Shown here in pieces: positions 1 through 7,949 of a DNA stretch of 64,000 nt; within the stretch, counting starts at the first letter, position 1, and every line of letters starts with the position of its first letter. The notes under the pieces are model-generated. The model was not told the DNA's origin and ran no database searches. It worked only from the letters and a program-made list of their open reading frames with translations. The position numbers were made by a program, and so were the translations under genes. The stretch is from Burkholderiales bacterium (GTDB lineage Bacteria > Pseudomonadota > Gammaproteobacteria > Burkholderiales > Nitrosomonadaceae): NCBI GenBank assembly GCA_015075225.1, contig JABTUQ010000004.1:310001-374000 (forward strand), in the 5' to 3' direction.

Positions 1-154
1 CCAGCGCGATATTGAAGGTAAACAGCACATCCAGCACGAAAGGCGGCAGAGGCAGCACCATCATCGACAAAATCATGATGATCAGTACCGGCCCTGCAAA
101 ACTCTGCAGCTGGCCGCCGCGTAGCTGATTGGCTAAAGACAGGATGTTATTCAT
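1..154 (-). CDS. flhA: Flagellar biosynthesis protein FlhA, N-terminal part
   Basis: Inner-membrane component of the flagellar type III export gate; it forms the cytoplasmic ring that receives export substrates. Only the first ~51 codons lie in the window and the gene continues past its left edge. The translation starts MNNILSLANQLRGGQ and leads into a hydrophobic first membrane segment (residues ~20-40, with MILSMMVLPLPPF), typical of FlhA. The ATG at 154 is chosen because the other ATG at 158 meets a stop after three codons. It lies 46 bp downstream of the flhB stop in the same direction, the usual flhB-flhA arrangement. Confidence 0.9.
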   Translation of the reverse strand, partial: MNNILSLANQLRGGQLQSFAGPVLIIMILSMMVLPLPPFVLDVLFTFNIAL

Positions 155-200
155 TCATCTCTCGTTTCGATAACAATTGCATTCCAGCCTGGCAATCTGC

Positions 201-1331
201 TCAGACCTGATCCATTTCTGCCGGCACTACAATCCCGGACGACAATTGCGGATAGGCTCCACCAGTGGTTTCGTATTTTTTTAACTGGAAAACATACGCC
301 AGCACTTGCGCTACTGCGGTGTAAAGCGTTTCCGGTATTTCGGCCTCCAATTCCACGTGGTGATACAGCGCCCGCGCCAGTGGCGGCACTTCCAGCACCG
401 GGATATGGTGCTCTTCTGCCAGCTCGCGGATACGGGCTGCAACCAATTCCGTTCCCTTGGCCACCACGCGCGGCGCACCGATAGAGCCTTCCTGATATTT
501 CAACGCCACCGCGAAATGGGTCGGGTTGGTGACGACTACATCCGCCTTGGGTACTTCCGCCATCATGCGGCGACGCGCCATTTCACGCTGCAAACCGCGA
601 ATGCGCGCCTTGACATGCGGATCACCTTCGTCTTCCTTGGCTTCCTTGCGCAAATCTTCCTTGGACATGCGCAACTGGCGTGCATGATTCCAGAGCTGGA
701 AAGGCACATCGATTACGACGATCAGCAGCATGGCGGAAACAATCAGAATAAAAGTCATGCCGATCAGGTTTCCCATGCTAATCAATCCGGTATCTAGCGG
801 CATACCCACCAGATCAAGCACATCCTGCTTGTGACTCCAGACCACCGCAGCAGCCACACCTCCAATAACACACACCTTGGCAATAGCCTTGATCAGCTCG
901 ATCAGACCGCGTGAAGAAAAAATTCTTTTGATTCCGTTTGCCGGGTTGATTCGCTTGAAATCCGGAAACAGCGCCTTGGAACTGAACAGCCACCCACTCA
1001 GCAGCATGGGTGCCGCCAGCGCGATAATAGCCAGCCAGCCAAACAGAGGCGCAACCGCCAGCAATCCATCTACGGCCAGCTGAAACAGCCGGGGCAGCAA
1101 CAAAGTCGGATTGATCGCCACTTCCCGTTCAATTCGCAGGCCGTTTTCCAGAATGGCAGACAATTTATGTACGAAGGTAGAGCCGATCACCCACAAGCTG
1201 CCGGAAGCCGCAATCAGCATGGTAAACGTGGTTAATTCCTGCGAACGCGGCACCTGCCCTTCTTCTCTGGCTTTCTCCAGACGTCTGGGCGAGGCCGCTT
1301 CGGTACGTTCAAGATCGCTTTCGTCAGACAT
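201..1331 (-). CDS. flhB: Flagellar biosynthesis protein FlhB
   Basis: Substrate-specificity switch of the flagellar type III secretion apparatus, in the inner membrane. The 376-residue length is normal. The N-terminus (SDLERTEAASPRRLEKAREE) is the conserved FlhB opening, several hydrophobic segments fill residues ~35-215, and the cytoplasmic domain has the autocleavage motif NPTH at about residue 268 within VVVTNPTHFAVALKY. An AGGAG Shine-Dalgarno precedes the ATG. flhA follows directly. Upstream, where betaproteobacteria often carry chemotaxis genes, there is a terminator and then foreign DNA, so the island appears to have entered next to this flagellar operon. Confidence 0.97.
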   Translation of the reverse strand: MSDESDLERTEAASPRRLEKAREEGQVPRSQELTTFTMLIAASGSLWVIGSTFVHKLSAILENGLRIEREVAINPTLLLPRLFQLAVDGLLAVAPLFGWLAIIALAAPMLLSGWLFSSKALFPDFKRINPANGIKRIFSSRGLIELIKAIAKVCVIGGVAAAVVWSHKQDVLDLVGMPLDTGLISMGNLIGMTFILIVSAMLLIVVIDVPFQLWNHARQLRMSKEDLRKEAKEDEGDPHVKARIRGLQREMARRRMMAEVPKADVVVTNPTHFAVALKYQEGSIGAPRVVAKGTELVAARIRELAEEHHIPVLEVPPLARALYHHVELEAEIPETLYTAVAQVLAYVFQLKKYETTGGAYPQLSSGIVVPAEMDQV

Positions 1332-1735
1332 GGCGGACTCCTCTCAATGAGACGGAATTATCCGCACCGCACCGAAAATTGATGCAGCAAACAAACGAAG
1401 ATTTGGGCTGTTAATCAGCTGATACCCACCACCAACCGCAGCATTGCTGGATAGATTGCTTCACCATGTAAAGGGGAAAAAAACAGCTGGTGTTTTACCG
1501 GCCGCTGGAGCAACAGCTCATCAATAAAAAACAAGGGTGGGGCAAATTCGGGGGACTGGCGAAGTCCGTTGGCTTCCGGCAAGAACCCCAAACAACGCGC
1601 GGGAACCGGCGCGATCGGGCAAGAAAAAGCCCCAACTGTTATCAGTTGGGGCTTCAGTATTGGTGGCGGATGGTTGACCATGTGCCGACTGGCCTCCCAA
1701 GCTTATGAGCTCTGGTGTGGGTAGCTGCGGGGATT
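1332..1735. other. Non-coding junction between flhB and the defence island
   Basis: About 400 bp without a convincing gene. It holds the flhB leader on its left and a strong terminator at 1621-1652. Bases 1655-1690, read on the minus strand, end in CCGCCACCA just before the terminator, like a tRNA or tmRNA 3' end, but the T-arm is not intact. The block at ~1600-1655 resembles the block at ~16436-16500, sharing the core GCGCGATC followed by A-rich sequence and a C-rich/G-rich hairpin. It is probably the left boundary of the integrated DNA; no precise att core was identified. Confidence 0.5.
1621..1652 (-). terminator. Rho-independent terminator
   Basis: A perfect 10-bp stem, GCCCCAACTG paired with CAGTTGGGGC, with a 4-nt loop at 1629-1652. 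On the minus strand it is followed by TTTTTCTT (1621-1628). It would stop minus-strand transcription leaving the HNH gene or a lost RNA gene before it reaches flhB. Confidence 0.85.
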
Positions 1736-2818
1736 TCAAAGAACGCCGATTTTCTGGCAGGCCTCAAGAAACGGTTTTCTGAGGAAGTTGCAGTCGGCAT
1801 ACGGTCGGCTCTGTGCCTGCTGGGCACGCATAGCCAGGATGTCGGCGGGCTGTTTGTCATACGCCTGGCATTCGTCCAGCACCTGTGTCAGCCAATACTT
1901 GCCGTCATTTTCCCCACAGAGTTTGGCCTTGTAGCGTTCTTCAATGCCGTAGACATCCTTCCATGTTTCGATCTCCTGTGTGATCGCAGCGGGGCCAAAT
2001 TGCAGGGTGATATCGGTCGGGGTCAGCTTGGCAACGTCCGAATGCCGCAGAGTGATTTGCAGCTTGATGATATGCGCCGCCGCCTTATAAGGGTAGAAAA
2101 CGGCACGACGATGAACTGCTCTGGCAGGATCTTTGGGCGTGTAGGCTGGGTCCTTACTGGTCTTATAGCTGCTGTTGCAATGATGACAGGCTGGGACAAG
2201 ATTGCGGAAGTTGATGGAGTTGAACGGGTACAGCGCTTTCGGCAAGTAATGGTCGTATGCTTCACGGGGAATGTGGTTTGGCCCAAGCAAATCGTTCATG
2301 CCACAAAACGGGCACTTTCCGGCCGTATTGGTCTGAACGAATGTCCTGTAGTGATCATCGATGTCACCGATCTTCGCGCGCAGTGCTGCGAGGTCCAGCA
2401 GAGACTGCGAGTACAAGCCCTTGAAGAACGTGCCGAGCTGGGCGGCAAGGTCTTTGTGATTGACGGCGATGTCGGCGTAACGGGCAATATGGGTTGCTGG
2501 ATCATTGGCACACACTTTTTCAAGGTCATTATTGCCTTCATACCGCTGCTTGAACTGATCAATTTCCTGCGGTGAAAGTGATGCAAATAGATCGTAAATT
2601 GCCTTTACATCTTTGTAAAACGCCTTCCCACGCTCCGCCGCTCGCGAGGAAAACCCGAACTCGACCATGATCTCCCTCAGCTCCGGATTGCCCTCAAAAA
2701 GGTCCGGATGGAAGACCAAGCCAATCGGCGCCTTACACCATACATCATAAAAGATGAAGTTGATAAACCGCTGCATCCTCTCCATCTGGTGCGGCACATA
2801 GGTGTACGGAAACAGCAT
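1736..2818 (-). CDS. HNH endonuclease, restriction-system-associated (PtuB-like)
   Basis: A 360-residue protein with an HNH nuclease core at about residues 168-225: a CPFC zinc-knuckle half, the DHYLPK histidine motif, then NLVPACHHCNSSYK with the second zinc-binding pair. These are the features of the TIGR02646-type HNH proteins coded beside restriction systems. The start overlaps the stop of the upstream AAA ATPase by one base, so the two are translationally coupled. An SMC/ABC-like ATPase with an HNH nuclease is the composition of Septu (PtuA/PtuB), so this is the likely effector nuclease. Its target is unknown. It is the last gene of the hsdRMS-ATPase-HNH operon. Confidence 0.75.
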   Translation of the reverse strand: MLFPYTYVPHQMERMQRFINFIFYDVWCKAPIGLVFHPDLFEGNPELREIMVEFGFSSRAAERGKAFYKDVKAIYDLFASLSPQEIDQFKQRYEGNNDLEKVCANDPATHIARYADIAVNHKDLAAQLGTFFKGLYSQSLLDLAALRAKIGDIDDHYRTFVQTNTAGKCPFCGMNDLLGPNHIPREAYDHYLPKALYPFNSINFRNLVPACHHCNSSYKTSKDPAYTPKDPARAVHRRAVFYPYKAAAHIIKLQITLRHSDVAKLTPTDITLQFGPAAITQEIETWKDVYGIEERYKAKLCGENDGKYWLTQVLDECQAYDKQPADILAMRAQQAQSRPYADCNFLRKPFLEACQKIGVL

Positions 2819-4686
2819 CAGCCCTGCGCCTCGCCATTGTCTGGCTGATCGCCGTTGAGGATAGCCTTGATCAACAGAACTTTCTCCACTGAGTCACCAA
2901 GCTGCTGGTGAATTTCCGTGATCAAGGCTTCCTTGTCTTCGGTGCCATGCTCGAAGCGGGCCCGCAACGCCTCCAGCAATGCCTGCGCATGGCCGCCGAT
3001 GGTTTCGCGTTTGCCGAAGGTGTTCATGGTGATCTTGTTGATCGACGCGCCCAGTGTGTTGTAGTTCGGGTGACTGATACTGATTGCCCCACTGGTTTTG
3101 TCCTTGGCAAACACCAGCACCTTGTCTGGTTTGCTATCGGAGATCAGGAATGGCGTGTGGGTGGTGATCAGCATTTCCTGCGCGAATTCACCCTGGTCCG
3201 ACAGGCACTGGCGCAATCGGCTGATGAAGTTAGCGCGCCAGTCGGGGTTGAAGTGCGTTTCGGGCTCGTCGAGAAGGAACAGGCTGTTCGTCTCCCGAAA
3301 CAGCAGGCAGAGCCCGAGGCTGTGCAGCAATTGGTGCTCGCCGTCCGATAATTCCTTGAGCACCATTGGCTCAGCCACGCCCTGCTTGGTGAAGCGAACA
3401 CACTTGAAGCGCATGATGCGCTGGTCAGATGCCAAGGTCGGCACCGTCTCGCTGACGTAGTGGCTGGTCGAGGTGTAGAGATCGGTCTTCAGAGTCTCGC
3501 TCACGGCATGCTGGTTGAGCGTCAACAGCACCTGAAATGCCTGGAACAGCGCCAGCGCCGAACCATCGAAGTTCTCGCGGAATGCCTCCCGGGTCGCCTC
3601 ATTCACCCAGTAGTCAAGCACCAGCGCATCGCTGGCGTCGTCGATGTAGCTGATCGTGGCACAACGCTTGAGGGCGCTCACCACCAGCGAGGACTTCTCG
3701 TCACCTTCCAGCAGCTGCAGCAAGTTCAGACGATAGCGGTTACTTCCTGGCTCATCAGTTTCCGACAGCGCGGGATTGCCTTTGATGATCTCGCGGCGAA
3801 CCCCATCATCAACTGACTGGCTGATCTCAAACTCTGAGAGTCCGCGTGTTCGAGCTTCCGCCTGTATTCGATTTCGTCGCTCGCGCTTCTGATCTTCATC
3901 AGCGAGATCGAAGGCTTCCAGTTGCACTGCGTCGATGGGAATTCGGCGGCGCAGGATGATGCGAAATTCCCGCAATGCTTCGATACCCACATCCTCGCGG
4001 AAGGGCTGCAGTGTGGCCTCGTCCTGAAACAGCAGGTTGCACAGCAGGATTGCCTGGCTGAATCCGCTGTCCAGATAGGCCAGCCGTGTCTCCGGGTGGC
4101 CGGGGTAGCTCAGTTGCCGGGTCAGTGCATTCCAGTACTCGTCGAACTGCACGAAACGCATCTTGAAGAACGGCAGGCTGAGGATCTCGTTCTCGCCCGA
4201 GGAATAGCCCAGCACGTACTGCGGCAGCAGGATGTCAGCGTGTCCGCCCTTGAACGCCTCGTAAACATCGGTGCTGAAGTCGCCCTGGTTGTCCCAATGA
4301 AAGCGTACCGATTCGCCAACGTTCTTCCACACGCCCACCTTCGCCCACGGCGGGCTGTCGGGGCTGCAGTACTCGGCCGGGACACGGATCAGGTAATCCA
4401 GCTCAAAGGCGACGGGCGAAACATCTGGCGCCGCGTCCTGCAAGGCCTCAGGCAGAAAGCTGCGGCGCACGCGTAGCACCTCCAGCTGATAGAAGATCGC
4501 TGCCAGCGCTTCGAGCAGGTTGGATTTGCCGCTGCCGTTGGGCCCGGCGCAGACGAAGGGCGCAAAGTCGTTCGGTTGCGCCAGCTCGTCCTGCAAACTC
4601 CACTCGGTGCGGAAGTAGTGCTCAAACCCCCAAGGCAGACTGCGGAAGCCTTTTGGGTCGGTGATCTTGAGGCGCAGCAGCTTCAT
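2818..4686 (-). CDS. AAA/ABC-type ATPase associated with type I restriction (PtuA-like)
   Basis: A 622-residue ATPase with the Walker A GPNGSGKSNLLEA at residues ~48-60, an ABC-like signature LSDGEHQLLHSLG at ~445, and a Walker B LFLLDEPETHFNPDWR at ~470. This is the AAA15/AAA21 or OLD/SMC-like type, with the nucleotide-binding halves at each end and a helical middle. I recognise it as the 'restriction system-associated AAA family ATPase' type (TIGR04435 as I recall). It overlaps hsdS by 4 bp upstream and the HNH gene by 1 bp downstream. It likely forms an ATPase-nuclease complex with the HNH partner. Whether it depends on the type I enzyme cannot be told from sequence. Confidence 0.8.
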   Translation of the reverse strand: MKLLRLKITDPKGFRSLPWGFEHYFRTEWSLQDELAQPNDFAPFVCAGPNGSGKSNLLEALAAIFYQLEVLRVRRSFLPEALQDAAPDVSPVAFELDYLIRVPAEYCSPDSPPWAKVGVWKNVGESVRFHWDNQGDFSTDVYEAFKGGHADILLPQYVLGYSSGENEILSLPFFKMRFVQFDEYWNALTRQLSYPGHPETRLAYLDSGFSQAILLCNLLFQDEATLQPFREDVGIEALREFRIILRRRIPIDAVQLEAFDLADEDQKRERRNRIQAEARTRGLSEFEISQSVDDGVRREIIKGNPALSETDEPGSNRYRLNLLQLLEGDEKSSLVVSALKRCATISYIDDASDALVLDYWVNEATREAFRENFDGSALALFQAFQVLLTLNQHAVSETLKTDLYTSTSHYVSETVPTLASDQRIMRFKCVRFTKQGVAEPMVLKELSDGEHQLLHSLGLCLLFRETNSLFLLDEPETHFNPDWRANFISRLRQCLSDQGEFAQEMLITTHTPFLISDSKPDKVLVFAKDKTSGAISISHPNYNTLGASINKITMNTFGKRETIGGHAQALLEALRARFEHGTEDKEALITEIHQQLGDSVEKVLLIKAILNGDQPDNGEAQG

Positions 4687-6266
4687 GCTTGGCTTTGCTC
4701 GGTGACGGCTTTGAGCTCGATGCGGTTGCCGTCACCGTCAAACGCCTGCGTCAGGGCACCAGCGGCCAATGCCTCGAACGCCCAAGCCTTGATGATCTCG
4801 TAGTCGCTGGCGCGCAGTTCGAAATCGTTGTCTGGGTGCAGTTCCGCCAGCCGGGTTTGCGCGGCGGCGATGAAGCGTTCGAGGGAGAAAGCCGCACTGC
4901 CCAACTGCGTGCGATAAGCCTCCAGCCAGAAGCGCAGCAGCGGCGCAAGCTGTGTACGGTCTTGAAGTGCGGGCAGCAGTAAATCGGTTTCTGGCAACTC
5001 GATCACCGGCGTGGTGATGGGCGCAGGCACGGCAGCGGCCACGGGAATTTCTCCTTCGATGGGGGCGGCAGGCAGGGCAACTCGCGACAAATCCAGCTCG
5101 CCTTTGAAGGCCTGCTGGCTCAGTCCGCCATAGAGAGCTTCGAGATCGGCGAGGCTTTGCTGGTAGCAGGATTTGAGTGCTTCGATCTTTTCGACGACGG
5201 CAGCGAATTCATTTTGGTTCTCAACGGGCGGTTTAATCATCGTGATCTTCTCAAAATCCCCCTTTGTCAGAATCTTCTTCATCCCCTTCGTGGCGTGGCT
5301 CTGTATGTAGGCCCTAGACAACTTAAACAGACCATACAAATATAGAGGGTTGACATCCTTGCCAGGCTGGATGGCATTGATCTGCTGATTGAACGACACT
5401 GCCCTGTCTGTCAGTGCTGCACGCCCAATCGATTCGATGCTGCCTGCGATACAGGCCACAAGTAAAGCACCGGTGGTTACCGTTCTCGCCTTTCTCGCAC
5501 CAACCTCAGAAAGATGCTCAGTGGCGGGCGTAACGAAAAAGGCATCACCCGTGATGTTGTCGGTCTTAATCCACTCGATGAAGTCGCCATCGTAATTAGC
5601 GGGATCATTTCGGGGTGGCGTATTGCCCGTCGAAATCTTGCCGAAGGCCTTCAACTCTGGTTTATCCCACCCCTTCTCATTCCGCACCGGGTCGCCAAAC
5701 ATCTCCAGAAACACGCTCTTGAGCAGGTCGTCGAGTTGTTGCAGGTGTCGTTTGCGCTGGGCGATCAGTCCTTGGACTTTGTCGAGCAGCTGGGCAATGC
5801 GGATTTGGTCTTCGAATTCTTCGGGAACAGGGATTTCGAAGCCTTCAATTTCCCCAAGACCGATGGCCGGATATGCTGGATCTTTAATCAGTGACGACGG
5901 CGGGAAACGCTTCAAAGCCAGTCGCAAGTAATCGACATAGGCGCGATCTTTGGGAATCAATGTCGCCAAGTGACTGACAACGTGCGCTGGATTTCGAAGG
6001 ACGTAAACACGATCTTTGGTGGCAGACATGCCACTCTTGGCAAAGAGAATAGTGCCCTTCGGATAAGTTTTCAGCTTGCGCAGCGTCGCCGTTTCTGGGC
6101 TGACAAGTTCGAGTTCGGATTCTTTCTTTCCTGAAAGCAAAGCTTCCAAACTGCCTGCGCGGACGAAGGGAACGCCGCTCTCAGAAAACTCGTTGTCCTT
6201 TGGTGCGCCTTGACCTGCTGATACCACGGCAAGTTGAGACAACATGGTCGGCTTCATCAAGATCAT
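4683..6266 (-). CDS. hsdS: Type I restriction specificity subunit HsdS (system 1)
   Basis: DNA-recognition subunit of a type I restriction-modification complex. Two target-recognition domains occupy about residues 5-190 and 205-395. Each is followed by a conserved coiled-coil spacer; the first contains LLDKVQGLIAQRKRHLQQLDDLLKSVFLEMFGDP in part. Residues ~415-527 form an extra C-terminal region, partly Ala/Pro-rich and then helical, not needed for a canonical ~400-residue HsdS. The ATG at 6266 overlaps the end of hsdM (ATGA junction), with a second possible start (MKPTM) three codons on. It looks intact, unlike its hsdM partner. Confidence 0.9.
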   Translation of the reverse strand: MILMKPTMLSQLAVVSAGQGAPKDNEFSESGVPFVRAGSLEALLSGKKESELELVSPETATLRKLKTYPKGTILFAKSGMSATKDRVYVLRNPAHVVSHLATLIPKDRAYVDYLRLALKRFPPSSLIKDPAYPAIGLGEIEGFEIPVPEEFEDQIRIAQLLDKVQGLIAQRKRHLQQLDDLLKSVFLEMFGDPVRNEKGWDKPELKAFGKISTGNTPPRNDPANYDGDFIEWIKTDNITGDAFFVTPATEHLSEVGARKARTVTTGALLVACIAGSIESIGRAALTDRAVSFNQQINAIQPGKDVNPLYLYGLFKLSRAYIQSHATKGMKKILTKGDFEKITMIKPPVENQNEFAAVVEKIEALKSCYQQSLADLEALYGGLSQQAFKGELDLSRVALPAAPIEGEIPVAAAVPAPITTPVIELPETDLLLPALQDRTQLAPLLRFWLEAYRTQLGSAAFSLERFIAAAQTRLAELHPDNDFELRASDYEIIKAWAFEALAAGALTQAFDGDGNRIELKAVTEQSQA

Positions 6267-7934
6267 CCCACCATCCCCTTCAACGCCAGCAGCTCGCGAA
6301 CGATGCCGCTTTGCACCTTGGCGAGGTCTGCCTCATCCACATCGCCTACCTCAGCCTGAATCAGCCGATCCAGAATCACGCCCGGCGCGTCGTAGTGCAC
6401 TTCCTCGAACACGTCTTGCTTGTAGCGCGCGAGCGAGAGGTCGTAGTTGTTTTTCTCGTCAGCAATCTCGGCACGCGGCACCATGAAGCTTTTTTCCGTG
6501 CGGTCGGTGTCAGCCGCGGCATTGCGGGCGTGGTACTTGGCGACGATATTTTGCAGGTCACCAAAGCCGTCCTGCTTGCTGCGTTTGTCGTCCAGCGAAT
6601 AGCCGTCAGCGGCCATTTGATAAAACCAGACGTGCTCGGTGGCGGATTTCGTCACCTTGTCTTTCGCCCCAAACCTTGGTGAACAGCAGCAGAATGGCGG
6701 TGCTGACCCCAGCATAGGTTTGAAACACCCCGCTGGGCAGGGTGATGACGGCCTTGGTCGCAGCGCTCCACCAGCAGTTGACGCAGCATCCTTGAATGCC
6801 CCGCCAGAGCCGAACAGCACGCCTGCGGCACGATCACGGGCAGTGCCGCCCTTCTTTAGCAGGCGATAGATGTTCCTGACGAACAGCAGTTCGGTCTTGG
6901 TGGTGAGAGCTGGAGGCTTTCATTGATGTCGCCCTTGTCGATGCTGCCGGTGCGGGCGGGTTGGCTGCACGATGTCGTATTCGGCTTCTTCGTTGTAGGT
7001 CTGACCAGGGTGTCCTGATAGTCGATGTGCGGCTCGTCGATGCCGTGCATATCAATTCATCAGGCCCAGGCGCACCAAGGTGGCGTCGATGTCGTAGCTC
7101 ACAGGCTTTCCTGCAAGATGGTTCGAGCCTTTCGGTCAGTGCGGCAGCGACCGAGGCGGACAAAGCCGCCTCATCAGGCTCAAGGTTCTGGTGCCTGCCT
7201 GATGGCCAACTGCGACGATGCACTGGTAGGCACCAGCGGAAGCCGCCGTGGTGCCGCAGGTTTGGCGATCCGCGACCCAGTTGAGGCTGCACCAGCTCGG
7301 CCATCAGCTTGATGATGTGGCGCGGGGTACGAACTGGCCATTCTTGCCAGCGGTGGCGATTTCGGCCAGTAGCATTTCATAGACATCGCCCTGGATGTCC
7401 TGAAAGGCTCGACCGCTCTGTGAGTCCTTCTCCATCACCGAAGATTTCGTCGATAGTCTTCACCCTTTCCACCAGTAGGGCTGGCTGGGGATGATGAACA
7501 CGGCGTTCTTCATATGGTGGGTGAAATTGATTCGGCACCGTTCAGGTCTTTCAGGAAGGAAATTGCCCTGCCATGCTGCAGCATCTCTTCGGCCTGCATG
7601 CGCTTGAATCACTCCAGCGCAGCGTGCGTTTGTCGATGCCGTACTTGCGCTCGTCTTGTGCACGAATGTCGATCAACTCCAGTGCGCTTTCACGACCACT
7701 CGGCTTTGTCCGATACTCGGGCGGTACCCAGATACCCTCAAACTTGGAGGTGTATTTCTCGCCGGTCCACTCGGCATCGGCCTGTCTCTTCTGATCCAGT
7801 TCGTCCAGCCGTTTCATGAACAGCAGGTAGGTGATCTGCTCGATAGCGGTGAGCGGGTTGCTGATGCCGCCGCTCCAGAATTTGTTCCAGAGTTGGTCGA
7901 TCTTGCTTTTGAGTTCGGGGTTGTTCTGTAGCAT
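6263..7934 (-). pseudogene. hsdM: Type I DNA methyltransferase subunit HsdM (system 1), multiply frameshifted
   Basis: The N-terminal ~110 codons are intact and read as an N6-adenine HsdM (MLQNNPELKSKIDQLWNKFW, then TYLLFMKRLDELDQ). After about 7620 the reading frame is lost and pieces continue in other frames: a catalytic NPPF-like motif region near 6960 (translation AEYDIV...ANPP, then GSIDKGDINESLQ), a stretch near 6700-6850 with LFGSGGAFKDA, and an in-frame C-terminus from ~6670 (KDKVTKSATEHVWFYQMAADGYSLDD). At least five single-base indels are needed. As written it cannot make methyltransferase, so hsdR/hsdS would lack protective modification. It is either a real pseudogene or a cluster of consensus errors. 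Confidence 0.8.
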
Positions 7935-7949
7935 GGGATGCCCTGTTCT

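Noticed and set aside
1655..1735. Possible complete tRNA gene on the minus strand before the terminator
   Set aside because: It ends like CCACCA but has no proper T-arm, anticodon arm or D-arm; kept only as part of the junction description.
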